Source: Neurospora tetrasperma FGSC 2508
Lineage: Eukaryota > Ascomycota > Sordariomycetes > Sordariales > Sordariaceae
NCBI RefSeq assembly: GCF_000213175.1
Contig: NW_009799102.1
Coordinates: 1,647,515 to 1,711,514, forward strand
Direction of reading: 5' to 3'
DNA: 64,000 nucleotides
Below, in pieces: positions 49,401 to 61,431 of this stretch (position 1 is the stretch's first letter; every line of letters begins with the position of its first letter). Under the pieces are notes generated by a model. It was not told the origin of the DNA, did not search any database, and worked only from the letters and a program-made list of their open reading frames with translations. The translations under genes were made by a program, and so were the position numbers.

Positions 49401-49769
49401 TCTCGATTAGGGTTCTGACGCTTTGCGATATCCAGTAAATTTAAGGAGACACATCGTACCTTTGGCAAAACTAGCGATGAGCTGCAAAGCCAATAGCCGC
49501 ACACGATCATCATCCGGCAAGTCCGTAGTCTGGCTGATGGGCGCGTAAGCCTCCTTACTGCCCAGACCAGAGGGCGACTGCGCTGTGGGTTTTTGTTGAA
49601 GCAGATGGACGAGAAACTGTAGTATTCCGTGGTTCACCCACTTCTCCTTGGCCCGGACATCACCGATGACCCCATCCTTGAGTTGGCGGAGGAATTCAAT
49701 CTGCTCGGCATGGTTCCTAGCATTCTGAATCTGCCACAGCAAAGCCGGGGGACTCTGACTATGCGCCAT
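46464..49769 (-). CDS. gid5: GID/CTLH ubiquitin ligase scaffold GID5 (VID28/ARMC8), armadillo repeats
   Basis: Three exons (49769-49460, 49388-47617, 47537-46464) with introns of 71 and 79 nt and matching phases (1, 0) give 1051 residues. The N-terminus (QIEFLRQLKDGVIGDVRAKEKWV) and C-terminus (FELEKLGFLQKLEGL and LDVRERAKEAASSI) match the ARMC8/Vid28 pattern. The body is a solenoid of alpha-helical armadillo repeats, for example LRLNALWALKHLVHMTD and DVRRSLCHLLKNLVW. In yeast this subunit holds substrate receptors in the GID E3 ligase, which marks gluconeogenic enzymes for proteasomal destruction. An acidic stretch near the middle of exon 3 (DADEDEVMDTDDGYAEATDD) is disordered. It is divergent from PREG. 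Family assignment is by eye; an unrelated armadillo protein is the alternative. Confidence 0.82.
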
Positions 49770-52050
49770 GTTTGGGTATTATATCAATGTTGTGAGGATG
49801 CTGGTAATAACTTGTGGTTCGATCGGTCGGGTCGGTCATAAATACACTCCCTGTTCGGCCATGTGATTCCCAGCGAAGCTATGAGTTCGTTCTTGTCAAC
49901 GGAGGGAACTTGGCCGGAAGCTGTAGACCGCGGTATAACGGCCTCGGAGTGGTTGACTTGAAGTTAGGCAAATCAGAGCCGATTTTGCCGCGAACCAGAC
50001 TGAGTTTTGGACTTGCGTATTGGTAAGGATAGGTACGTGAAGCTATTTGGTAAAGTCGCCGATATTGCTACGGCTCAACCTGGGTTGAGCTGGGAGGGAG
50101 TTGCACGGACGGCCGATTGACGTGATGGAGAGGTGGATACGACGTTCGATGAGAGATGTGTCAGACTCGGCGGGAGAAAAAGGGCGTTTGGGCGGTCGCC
50201 GCTCTCTTAACTTATACTAGCTCGTGCGTCGATATGGGAAAGAAGAAAGGAACGAATGGAATGGGCGCGACAGCGTGTTGGTGTTGGTGGTGTTTGGCAT
50301 CTGTGTTGGCGAAAAGAACGGACGGCGATGAATTATTCTTTGGAGGTCCAACATTGGGATGTCCAATGACGAGACGGAAGGTCCAACGCTGGGTGTACGG
50401 GAGACGGCCAATGACGGTGGCGGGGAACGACGAGCGGCCACGGATGGATTGGCCCGGGCCTGCTGCGGGGGCGGTTCCTTCCTTTCTCGAGTTGACGTGC
50501 CCTCAAATGCACACAGGCAGGGACTCACCAGGGTAGCTGTAGTAGGTAGGTACCTAGCGCTTGGGTGCGCTAACATTGGTACCTCTAACTACACGCGATG
50601 TGTATAGGACTATAGGTAGTGTATAGGCCAAAGACTGGAATAGCAGGGCAGCCCGCTTCCGGGCAGCTCCAGGGGCAGTTCCCCTCTCTTAAGTACCGCA
50701 CATTTTTTTCCCTTGATTCTTTGATTATTTGTATTGAGCGGGCTGCTCATAGAGGCAAGAAGCTGTTATCCAACTTGAACTATCCAACTTACTATATCCA
50801 CAATGTGTACAGCTCAGGCGCGATCCTGATGCTGTCATCCAGGCGGTAGGTCGTACCTAAACTCTAATGACATTTGTAACACTACCTTAGAGGTACCTAG
50901 GTACCTACCTAACTTTCGGTACCCAGGGTACTCTCCTATCATCCTCGCCCTTTCCCCCAAGAGTGGTCCATGGCGCTCAATAATATCTTTGCTCGATTGT
51001 ATGCAACTTTGATGATCCTCGGTTGGTACCTACATGTTCTGTGGTTGATTTTGCCAGCTGTACGCAGTACTTATCCCCAGTTTTAGTTTTGGCTCAAGGT
51101 TTGTGGTTTGAGATGTCCTTCAATCCTCTCAGACGCATGAGGACTATAACCTTTTTCTGCCCCATACTCAGACATATCGGATATTTTGCGTCGCCAAGCG
51201 TACGTTTGGCTCGATGACATGATTGTGCCTTCGTGCAGTTCGATAGCTGGCTGGAGAACAGGAGTATATATAAACCTCAAGTGGACGTGACTTGGCCTCT
51301 CTCGTCGTGTTTTGTGTTACGAACTCTCAAGAGTCAAGCCGCAGTCGTCTTGTTGGTGCTGACAATTAGTACTGCCTGCCACGCGGTCTTCACCAACCTT
51401 CTCTCTCTTCGACGACACCTATTCAAACCCTCATTTGTCTCCCTCAAGCACCATCCGACACCTGCTCGTGCATACACCTGAAGATGCGTAACATCCTTTA
51501 AATGCTTACAGCTCGCCGTCCGCAATCCTTCAATATGGGCAACTAGTGTACATAGCTGCTATTTGCATGTCAGATTGCTTCCCAAATTGGTGGGTATGCA
51601 TTTATTGGCGCCCTTTTTAAGGGAGCGTCTAAAGCCTAGTCTAGCAGCTACCTCTACGCCAATACCCTAAAGTCCCTCAAAGGTTAAATGCTAGGGCGGG
51701 CAGGAAATCTTGGTATGGAATATGGAACTGTAGAGGCATGAGCCCTGTAAATGCATACCTCTACAAAGTGCTGTCCCGAATTACTTCATGCACAATGACT
51801 GTACATAGAGTATGTACCTAGTCACCTTTTGTACAAAAGGCGGTCCAGAACCAACCCTCGTGTGGGATTGTGTGGACGGAGGAAAAGCTCGTCGACGACG
51901 GACCCGACACAACCCTGTTCAATGCCCCACTGTTAGCGACCGTGCCATCGGCTCGGGCCCACGCCGGGACTCCACGACCTCCCACAGTTCTTTCCCGCTT
52001 CCGGTGTCTTGCTGCTTCGCCCTGCGAGGCGGACGAGGCCGGGATTTGTG
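49770..52050. other. divergent promoter region GID5 / PREG
   Basis: This 2.3-kb non-coding stretch lies between two divergent genes. It holds the densest set of GGTACC-centred motifs in the window (50541-50560, 50578-50587, 50886-50912). No ORF looks genuine. Both promoters must lie here. Confidence 0.5.
50888..50912. repeat. GGTACCTA palindromic motif cluster
   Basis: TAGAGGTACC runs into AGGTACCTA repeats in both orientations. The same 10-mer or its complement recurs at 36063, 50578, 55569 and 55731, with near copies at 40250 and 62468, all between genes. Confidence 0.7.
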
Positions 52051-53588
52051 ATGCTGACTCGGTCTCCCGCTTCCGCAGCCGCAACCTCCCCCACAACAAC
52101 CGTGACCGTGACCGTGACTGCAGCCGCAACCTCTCTGAGACCGAGTCGCGGCGCCGCTCCCCATGGTCACTTCCACTATGCCCCTACCCCTTCACTTCGA
52201 GAAGCAGCATCCCGGATCCCGGCCCTCTCCTCTCGCCGGCAATCCGCAACCGCCCCCGCCACTTCGTCCACCTCTCTTCCCATTTCAATCCAGTCACGAC
52301 ACGGCCCAGCACCGGTAGCCTCCCACACCTCCTCCCCTGTAGCCTCCGACCCCGGCCTCGGCTTCCCTCCCTCGTCCCGGCCTCAGCGCTGGGCAGGCGT
52401 CGATGTAGCGGCCCAGTACTCGCCCATGGAGCCGATGGATTACACGACCGGCGCCCTGCTTTCTAGTCAAGCCGCTTCTTCCTCGAACAACCAAGCCGTC
52501 GCCCGAGGCTCAATCGAGTCCCGGCCTTCACATATACCTAACTCCGTCGGGCTCATGGCTTCCCACGAGGAGCAGGCCTCGGCCTTGGCCTCCACATCAG
52601 AAGCTACCGCTGCTCCCATTCCGCATGGCCCGACAGTGGCCGTGGCGGTGCCTCCGACTCCTGGGGTCTACTCAGCGGCGCCCCAACCGCATCCGTTGTC
52701 ACATACTCCTCAGACAGGTACCCCCGTGAAGAGGAGAAACTCGCAAGGCGACGTCACCCACAACCAAGTTGAAGCGGCGAGCACCGGGCAAAGCGGTCCG
52801 CACTCCCCTAAGCGCGCGAGATTAGCGCCCAAAATTGTGTCCCGGCGATATGAGCACTGTCCGGTCGAAGACCTGGTTGTGCTTATTGCGCACATGCTGG
52901 GCGAGCTTATTGAACTTAACGACGAAGCGGCTCAGAAAGTGGGGCAGCGTCATAACCTTACGAGGTTTCACTCCCGGTAGGCTGCCTTCAATCCCCAAAC
53001 TGCCTGGATCTGATCATGATGCGGATGAAAGGACAAGCTGCTGACATGAAAATTCGCAGAACGACACCTGGAATATCGGTTTTGGATTATCTCCACCGAC
53101 TCGCAAAACATGCCTATCTGTCACCACCAATACTTCTCTCCATGGTTTATTATATCGACCGCCTTTGCGCACTATACTCGGACTTCACCATTAACACACT
53201 TACCGTTCATCGATTTCTCATAACAGCCGCTACCGTTGCCGCCAAGGGGCTCTCAGACTCCTTCTTGACCAACACACTATATGCGAGAGTGGGAGGTGTC
53301 AGAGTTGCGGAACTTAACATGCTCGAGTTGGAATTCCTCCACCGCGTCGACTGGAAGATCGTGCCCGACCCTGACGTCCTTGTGGCATATTATGGTGGAC
53401 TTGTGGCCAGATGTCCAGGATATATACTGGAATGTCCAGAACCAGAAGAAGCAGACGACGAAGATGAAGATGAAGAGCTAGACGAAAGCGATGCGATAGG
53501 CGACGACGACGACGACGATATAAACGGCGAAGGAGGAGAAAGGGAAGAGGAGACGACTTCAAGCCAAAGGGATAGACATGCCACGTAA
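52051..53588 (+). CDS. preg: PHO80-type cyclin, phosphate-signalling regulator PREG
   Basis: Exons 52051-52976 and 53060-53588 are joined by an 83-nt intron (GTAGGC...TTCGCAG, phase 2), giving 484 residues and restoring the cyclin motif LTRFHSRTTPGISVLDYL. The first about 260 residues are Ser/Thr/Pro/Ala-rich low complexity. The PHO80-like cyclin domain spans about 265-430, with YIDRLCALY, LTVHRFLITAATVAAKGLSD and ELNMLELEFLHRVDW. A long acidic tail ends the protein. PHO80 cyclins bind PHO85-type kinases and, in phosphate-replete cells, inactivate the transcription factor for phosphate acquisition. In Neurospora the pair is PREG with PGOV. The start is the first ATG; open frame upstream begins at TTG. 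The length agrees with what I recall for PREG. Confidence 0.93.
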
Positions 53589-54654
53589 CCAAGGTGTTCT
53601 TCGGCTCAAATCGATCAGTCATGTCCGATCTGGAGCTGGTGTATAACAACGGGACGTGGCAGGAGACAAAAAAATAGAGTACATAGGGAATCAAACCAAC
53701 GAAGGGCGCAAAAAAGAAAATCAACAGAGGAGATCATTCGGACAAAAGCGACCGGGAAGTATCTGCCGGAAAAGCAAAAGACTATGAGGCGCCTTTTGAA
53801 TTGTCGGGGCTTGTCTGAGGGCAATCTGCCTGCGGGACGGAAGCAATGGGATATCAAATGGAAATAAACGGGAATTATATGGAGGGAGTGGATACATTGG
53901 AAGAAATGTGATCTTGGTTATCGAAGACAGCAAGGACTCAAGCTGGAAGAGTATTGCTCCCGTCCCGTCCAAACACTACGTTCGAGTTACAACGCCTGGG
54001 TTGAGAGGGGGATTATGACAGGATGACAGATATGAGATGATTGGTGTGTCCTATGAAGCACCGCGGCGAAATAGCAATCTTTTTTGGGTGGGGGAGATGA
54101 ATGGGCTGTTCCTTTACCTGGCACTCTTATAGGAATAGCACTTTTGGTAGATACCACTGAGAACAGATTTCCTCTTTCTAGTCAGATGTCTTTTTCTCTT
54201 GATCGATACGTCTTGTAACACTGATTCGGGCAGAAACGGTATCGGTGTCGATTCAGGACGTAGCGAAAGTCCAAACCTCCATTATAGACCGGGTGTCGGG
54301 CCCTCTCAACCGGCGCTGCCCCTCGTGATCGGTCCTGGACCGGATGAAGACCCCACCAGGCTTCCAATACCCGCAGAAACGGGCAACCTATGCCAAGGGT
54401 CAACACCGGGACCCACCTTTTACTACACGACCGACCTAACACCCACAGCACAAGCTGAGGCCCAAGCATCTCCAGCCGTGGCTCCATTTTCGTCATTCTT
54501 GATGACTTGTCCGCTTCTCTTCGCGCGACAGCAGCATCTTCTCACTATTCATACTTGGTGACTATCTGCGTCTCCTTCAAGCAGAAGCAAAAACTATCTC
54601 GGAAGACTGTAGCAACCACACGGGCGACAAGCTCTCGACAATCCTCGATCCGCC
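53589..54654. other. spacer PREG 3' side / EMC10 upstream
   Basis: This 1.1-kb non-coding stretch lies between two plus-strand genes. A plus-strand frame of about 120 codons at 54199-54561 ends 94 nt before the EMC10 start. It could be a long leader or an upstream ORF. It has no family likeness. Confidence 0.45.
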
Positions 54655-55361
54655 ATGAGGCTTCTCGCGTCGCTTGCGTCGGCGCTTTTGGTCGCCGCAA
54701 CGGCCGCAACGGCTCAGGTCATCACCGTACCAATCTATATCCAGCCCGTCAACTCCTCCTCTGTGCCATCTTTCCTCGCCGAAGTCAGTTACGACACCGC
54801 ACAAGACCCAAGCAGCGCGGTAGCACCGGTGGTGTCTGCCTACGAAGCGCCTGAGATCCTCGACGACTTGCGAGGCCACGAGCTCCTACGTATCGGCGTG
54901 TACGACAAGGCGGAAAAGAAGTGGGTGTCATCTACGTCGGTCATATCGGCAGAAAACTTCGGCAAGGGGTACGCGCCACATATCGTGCTATCAGTGGACG
55001 AGAGCAATCAGGAGGGTAGCTATGACAACCGGCACGTCTTGGGCGTCGCGTTCAAGGGCATCAGGATCGATGCTGGACAGACAAGGGACTTTGGGCCGCA
55101 AGCGGTGGTGGTCCGCACAGCGCAGGGCAAGCAGCCGGAGTTGAACAAGCCGGTCGTGCTGTCGCCAGAGGGCAAACAGGTGGTGCCGCAGGAGAAGACC
55201 CTTTTACAAAAGTATATTGAATCCCTTCCCTTCCCAAGTTCTGATAACACTGAGATGAGGGCTTTGATTGCTGACGAGCTGGTTTGCCGCACTACAGGTA
55301 CTGGTGGGTTATTGCCATTGTTATGGTCCTCTCCCTGGGAGGCGGAGGCGATGGGAAGTAA
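54655..55361 (+). CDS. emc10: ER membrane protein complex subunit 10-like protein
   Basis: Exons 54655-55211 and 55298-55361 are joined by an 86-nt intron (GTATAT...GCTGAC...CTACAG, phase 2), giving 206 residues. Reading on without splicing would lose the membrane anchor, which supports this model. A clear signal peptide (about 1-21) precedes a beta-rich lumenal domain (LRIGVYDKAEKKWVSST, then HIVLSVD and HVLGVAFKGI). The end has LLQKYWWVIAIVMVLSL and a glycine-rich tail GGGGDGK, closely paralleling human EMC10, which ends with a KYW-type membrane helix and a polyglycine tail. EMC10 is a lumenal part of the ER membrane protein complex, which inserts membrane proteins. The family is inferred from architecture and motifs; sequence identity is low, so another type I ER protein is possible. 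Confidence 0.75.
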
Positions 55362-56200
55362 TAGACTGGCCACATTGTTTTCCTTCCCTGGTCAAGCATC
55401 ATACAGAGCTTTGCTATGCATTTCATCTCTTGGGTGAGGATGTCCGTTTCGCGCGTTTTGGTTGTATTGATTGCCATTTTCTCGCAGTGCTCCCCGCTGT
55501 CCTGTCTTGTTTGAAACCCTTACCTTACCTAGGTACCTAGGTACTCTTCTCATAACCCGTTTGTACTGTAGAGGTACCTAGTACAGGGAGACTTCCGATC
55601 TAGTCGCGTTCCTCATCACTGAGCTTCCAGCTGGTGACTCCTCTGCCCCTTGCGTCAGTGTCTAGCAGGTTGGACGGGGACGCTGCGTGCCGAAGCAAGG
55701 AGCCCTGCTAGCTGCCTGCTGCACGGCCCCTAGAGGTACCCTTGCGTCTCGATTCACAACTGTCTGCCAGTGGCGATACTTGTCTATACAGTTTAGCGCG
55801 GCTAGCACACTGCCCCATTGCCAGATGGCAAGTGGATCCTACAGCTAGCTCCCGCCTCATAATTGGAAAGTGGGTACTTGGAAGCTGTTCGCTGCTCCCA
55901 TGTCATTGCCCTGCGCGCGCCTGCCCTCGTCGCTCTCTCAACGGACCATACAGTTCAACTTCACCTTGGAAGTCACCACCAACTCCCAACATCACATCTT
56001 GGAACTTTTCTCTCCCCACTTGACTTCACCTCTCAAGCGAAAGGAACGCTCTCTTGACAAACCCAACTTTTGGTCGCGTTCAGCCTCATTAACAAGAACT
56101 AATAACCATTTTTGGAATCTGTTGATCGGATCCATCTGCCATCGCCAACGCGCAAATAAAGACAATAATCACCACTTTTGCTACTTAATCCATCTCGAAA
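55362..56200. other. spacer EMC10 / CHZ1
   Basis: This 0.84-kb stretch is non-coding between two plus-strand genes. It carries a cluster of GGTACC motifs: 55524-55545, 55569-55578 and 55731-55740. The last 200 nt, rich in C/T and A, is probably the CHZ1 promoter and leader. Confidence 0.5.
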
Positions 56201-56725
56201 ATGTCCACCGAGAACGGTACCACCGACACCACCCTCGCGGGCACCGCCGAGGCCAACACCACCTTTGAAAGCAAGGGCAAGGGCAAGGCTCCCGCTGAGT
56301 CCGAGGACCACCCCATGGGTGATGCAGAGGACGACGAGGATGATGAAGATGAGGATGAGACTGAGGTGAGTTAAATTCTGAAGGCATCAAACTTGCTTCT
56401 CAAAACACTCTTCTTCGCATTGTCCGTGCTAACCCATCCGTTTGCAGGAGCCCGAAGCTGGTACGTTAATTACATCTGAATCCATCAGCCAACGCTCAAT
56501 CACGGGTGACAACGCGCAAAAACAGCTTACGTACAGGAACTAACATGAACAAAATCAGAGGAAGACAACCTCGAGGAGATCGACCCCAGCAATGTGATCA
56601 GTGGTCCCCGCACTCGCCAGAAGGAGATCGACTATGCCAAGGCCGCTCAGGACCTGCCTGCCGAGGAGGACGATGAGGAGGACGATGAGGAGTTTGTGCC
56701 CGAGGATGAGGAGATGGAGGAGTAG
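56201..56725 (+). CDS. chz1: histone H2A.Z-H2B chaperone CHZ1
   Basis: Three exons (56201-56365, 56448-56460, 56559-56725) give 114 residues. The middle exon is only 13 nt, but it is needed to keep frame; phases are 0 then 1. The C-terminal half holds the CHZ motif, NLEEIDPSNVI then RTRQKEIDYAKA, between two strongly acidic stretches. This is the classic layout of Chz1, a small disordered nuclear chaperone that carries H2A.Z-H2B to the SWR1 remodeller for exchange into nucleosomes. Start ATG 56201 follows an AAA context. Introns of 82 and 98 nt both contain CTAAC branch sites. Confidence in the family is high. Confidence 0.92.
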
Positions 56726-58178
56726 TCCGAGGCTATCTTCTGATTTCCTTTGATGGTTCACAACAACAACAAATTCTTGTTTTCTTTGTTCCTGGGTTTC
56801 CCCGTTGGCTCTGCGCTTTGCACGCTGCCAGTGGTTGAGTTTATGATGATCACGAGCTTGGAGATGTAAGCGGTCCTTTGGCTGATTGCTAAGCCTGATT
56901 GGCTGGACCTATTTATGTACGCGAATGTCAGCTTTGGGGCTCGGGGTTGTTTGGTTCAATGCTTTGGGAGTTCCCACAATCAGAATTTGGCAATACATGA
57001 TAAGGGTGTAAGTGATCATTTGTTTATCAGTTCAGGTAGACCGATCTCTTCTGTCAGCCAATCTGAAAGTATCAACATACTACGTACGTTGGTGTATCAA
57101 AATATGCTTGATCGCTTGTCTTCACTAACCTAACCCCCATAAGTGGAGACATTGGATGGTTCCCTGTCAGCTCAAGGGCAGTTGTCCTATTGAGATGGGG
57201 TGCCAGTAAACTAAGGGCGAGGCAGCCTGAAGGGGGTGTTATGTCTACGGCTGGCCTATGAAAAGGTAATATTCCGGCGAATTCTAGAGTTGCTATCACC
57301 ATCGAGATTTGATATCGGTCCTGTTTCTGGAGTACACAGCAGACGTCAGGAACCGGAGCATCGCACCAGCCACCAACAAGGTTCGCGATCTTGGCCTGAT
57401 CCACCGGGTATTCTACGCAGTACACTAGCTTCTTTCTTGACGCCAACATTTGTGCGAATGCATGACTTCGACTTGGAAAGCTTCAACGTTTCTGAAAGTC
57501 TCGGATTTGGGCTTAGGTTCGATTTGATAAGTCCCTACTAAGTCTACGCGCCTTGCGCAATCTAACGCGGATCAACTGATTGCTGACGCGACAAGCTGAG
57601 AGAAAAAAGAAGGTAGAGGAAGAATGGAGACGCTGAACGCCCAATTGGCCAATATCAGTGGAAGCAACACGGGCACCTCTCGGAGGGACTTTGAACAACG
57701 CCGAACATGAACCCTCCGACATAGAGAAAAATTGACAAACCAGTTGGACTGGGGAAAATAGTGTCAAGTTCTCTCGGAGAGGAAGACGTGACACCAACCC
57801 AGGTGTTCGATCAACGTGTCCTTTTCAGCATCATACGGCACAAACAACATTGTACCTTTTAGCCATTACATATGTATCACCGAGACGCGGACTGACGTTG
57901 TAGTTTATGTACCTTGACGGCGCACCAAGGTAACATCTGGCCAAAACAGGCCTAACAACCACCCATAAAGAAAAGGGGGATCTGCCGGCGCTGGGGGCCA
58001 AGGGTCCACGGGCATTCAACTTTATTTTCTTTCTTCACCACCCGCACACCCACCGCCCGACGCTACCTCTATGGAACCTGCCAATTCATCATCTTTAATA
58101 CCTACCCACATACTTACAAGTTAGCTATCATTTATCTGCCAGGATTCTCGAAGACGGATCGACCTAAATTTGCTCTCC
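56726..58178. other. spacer CHZ1 / BET1
   Basis: This 1.45-kb stretch lies between two plus-strand genes. The first part is the CHZ1 3' flank and the last few hundred bases are the BET1 promoter and leader. ORFs on either strand show no family features. No gene supported. Confidence 0.45.
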
Positions 58179-59426
58179 ATGATGGCTTCCAGGTGAGTGC
58201 GATTCTCTCAGTACGTTCGTCTTAGCATTGCACCACACCACACGCAAATGCCACCTTTCCCATTTCGAAATGCGACTTGGCCTGTCAACTCGACCAAACC
58301 CACGACCGACACACGATGAAGCGGCCGACCGAGATGCCCGGCCCACGGTGAACGGGTGTACGATATTGCCACCGGAAGATATCTGCGGACCAAAGGCAGC
58401 AGCTATCGATATTATGGTGATTTGACAAGTCACGATTTCTCGACGTGCCCCCCCTGGTCATGGCGCGACGGCCTCAACTACGTCATCGCTCTGGTTTCAG
58501 AGTTTCGCCAACACGCCTCCAACCGTGCCATGGTAGGATACGATACGAGTTCAATACCGTGATGTGATGCAGTCGCAACAGCGGCGCAACCACAGCAGCA
58601 CTGGCGACGAGAGCGAGAACGACAGCGAAACCGAAAGCGTCAACTCGATCCATCCCCCATGCCGCCGGGTCGTCCTCGATTCGACTTTGACCACCCACCA
58701 CAACCCCCATCCCACCAACCCCTTAATCCTTCGAACAAGACAAGAAAACACCCTTCTAACAACTAGTCCGCTTTTTTTTTTTCTTCCGGAGTACAGATTT
58801 GCACATTCCTCCCTACACCAGCGCGACCCGCGCAGCGACCTTTTCAAGGGCTACTCTGGCTCCAGCGCAGCCGAGCGCCGCTCAGCCAACGCCAGCCCAG
58901 CCAGGTATGGCGGTGGCGGCGGATACGGGTACGGGGGCGGCTATGGTGGCGGTGGGAGTTATAACGGTAGCTCGTCAACACTGGGGGTGGAAAGGGGCGG
59001 GTTTAGGCCTGCTACTCCAAATTCGAGGGGCCAGTACAGCGACGCAGTCCTCAACGAACTCGAGAGCCAGAATGATGAGCAGGTGGAAGGGATAATGGGT
59101 AAAGTCAAGATTTTGAAGGATGTACGTTTTTGTTCTCTCTTTCTGCTCTCCTCTTTCTCTCCCACTTCCTTCTCTCGTAAACCACCCAACAACTAACCCC
59201 ATCCCTCCCCCCCAAACAGATGACTATAGCCATCGGCGATGAAATTCGAGACTCCTCCGCCCTCGCCGAGAAGATGAACGAATCCTTCGACCAAACCCGC
59301 CTCCGACTCCGTGGTACCATGAACCGAATGCTCATCATGGCACAGAAGACCAATGTCGGGTGGAGGGTGTGGCTTGCCTTCTTCGCTGCCGTGGTGTTCC
59401 TCTTTTTTTACGTGAGGTATCTCTAG
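58179..59426 (+). CDS. bet1: v-SNARE BET1 (ER-Golgi transport)
   Basis: The model has exons 58179-58192, 58797-59121 and 59220-59426, giving 181 residues. The 14-nt first exon (ATGATGGCTTCCAG before a strong GTGAGT donor) joins a strong acceptor with a T-rich tract (CTTCCGGAGTACAG), giving MMASRFAHSSLHQRDPR. A glycine/tyrosine-rich linker (about 35-65) is followed by the SNARE helix, from LNELESQNDEQVEGIMGKV through IAIGDEIRDSSALAEKM, and a C-terminal membrane anchor (WLAFFAAVVFLFFYV). Bet1 is the Qc-type SNARE driving fusion of COPII vesicles with the Golgi. The last two exons are certain in family terms. The first exon rests on splice signals and the plausible N-terminus and is less sure, because the intron is 604 nt. 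Confidence 0.88.
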
Positions 59427-60230
59427 TACCCACTTGGAAGAGAGAAAAAGAAAAAAAGAAAAAGAAAAAAAATGGAGGGGCATGTTGGTCGGCGGAGTGG
59501 TCCTCCTGCTGCTGCTGCTGCGTGGGGCAAAGCGATTTGAGCAAGATGGATGGAAACGAGAAAAGAGACCCTATATGTGCAAAGGAAAGATGGGATAGTA
59601 TATATATGGCTTCAATGATGGGCGATACCAATGGATGATGAGGAAAACGGAAGGTCCTAGGTCAAAGTGGCTGGCTACCTTGTGGGATAGAAAAGGCATG
59701 GATATGGGTTGCGCTTGGTAGAATTCCGGGTGGACTTGGTTTTTGCATGCTGGCGCCGGGGAGTTCGCGTTTGTTAAGTCGTTCGGGTAGGGTCAGGAGT
59801 CGGATTTTTCGGGGTTTTTTTTTTCTTCTATTTATTTTAATCCTTCTTAATCCGTTCTCCAACCAATTAGGTTCAATTATCTGTTTTAATCCACTGATCC
59901 ATCATGAAGCTATATATGGGCTCCCACAGACGTGAAGTGGATAGTCATTGAGGGTATAACAGACAGTTAATCAGAACTGCGTGTACACTACCACTGCATA
60001 GACCAGACCAATGCTGTAACGAAGATCAAAGTTGTCTTTTGACGGACATTATCTATTCAATCCTGCTTCTAAAGCCACCAAGTAGCTACCCATACTGCCA
60101 TGATCCCAAGACGCCATGCGCCAGACTCAAACGACCTGTTATTGAATGATGCTTGCCGACCGTTCCTACCAGAACTCTTCAGTTTTGATCCTCCCTTGTT
60201 TCTATTTCCGAACCATCATGGACCTTCATT
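59427..60230. other. convergent 3' region BET1 / APC15
   Basis: This 0.8-kb stretch lies between two convergent stops. It is A/AG-rich just after the BET1 stop (59441-59471) and has a short CTG repeat near 59506-59521. It is likely shared 3' untranslated sequence. No gene seen. Confidence 0.55.
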
Positions 60231-61388
60231 CTAGTGCAGCCTCCTCACCCTTGGACTGCTTCTCATCATGGGACTACTCTCATCAACAGACAACAGCCCA
60301 CTGATATCCAGACTGCTCCTTGGCGCTCCAATTGTGCTCCGCCTGGCATTTCCCGCAAGACTAGTCCTCAACAACCGCTGCTGCTGCTGCTGCTGCTGTC
60401 TCGGCAGCGATACGCGGCGATGCTGGCCCCGCGCTGATCCCGCTGCCGAACCAGGTCCGTAGCTAACCCGGTGAGCGCGTCTGTGACTGCCGCTCATGTT
60501 ACCACCGTTACCACTGCTGCTTATGCCGATGCCTGCACCTGTACCGACTTGCTCTTGTCCTCCCTCGTTATCACTGCTGTCAAGAAGCTCCGCCTCGGAA
60601 TCGGTATGCTCATAGAAACCGCTTTGTGCACGCTCCTCGCCCGCCTCTGGAATGTCGTCATCTAGGTTGGCGTTCATGCCTAGACTGTCGTCCGTCATGC
60701 CTCCGTCATCGTCCGCATATTCTCCGCTGTTGTGAGTGCCGATGATGTCGTCCTCTTCTAGCATGTGGGCTTGGTCTTCCTCGTCGATGTCGTCATCTTC
60801 GTCTGCGGCGCCATCGGCTAGATTGACGTGCGTGGGCCGGAGACCACCGCGGGCCATCATCTCGCGCATGCGTTCTTCGTTGGCACGCACGTTGGCTAGC
60901 TCGCGCTGTTGCTGTTGCTGCTGGTGAATATTGCTGTTGTCGTTGCGCCCGCGGGGATGGAGGATGGAGGAGCCGATGCCCGTTGCTGTTGATGTTGCCT
61001 GTGGGGCTTCGACTGTGTCTTCGTCGTCGTTCCCATGATCGCCGGTGGTGGTGTTTCGTTCGGTGGTGGCTTCTTCTTCTTCTTCTTCTTCCTCCTCTGC
61101 TTGATCATTCTCCTCCTCTTCTTGCTCGTCTTCGTCGTCATCATCGCTAGCCCCATCATATCCAAATCCACCCTCGTCCGCATCCGGAATGTCCTCGTCC
61201 AAATCCCTTCCTCCCATCTCATCCATGTCATCATCACCCCCCATCAATTCCATGTCACCATCATCAGCACCACCAGAAATTCTATTCGTGTTTCCCACGT
61301 CCCTTCCCTCCACGCCAGCAACCTCCTCCAACACCGTAGTCCCATTCCCATCGCCAACACCAACAACAGCACCGATGTTACCACCACC

Positions 61389-61431
<43 letters not shown>

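Noticed and set aside
54199-54561. 120-residue frame just upstream of EMC10
   Set aside because: An opposite-strand frame is equally open and no domain is seen; at most a long upstream ORF in the leader.
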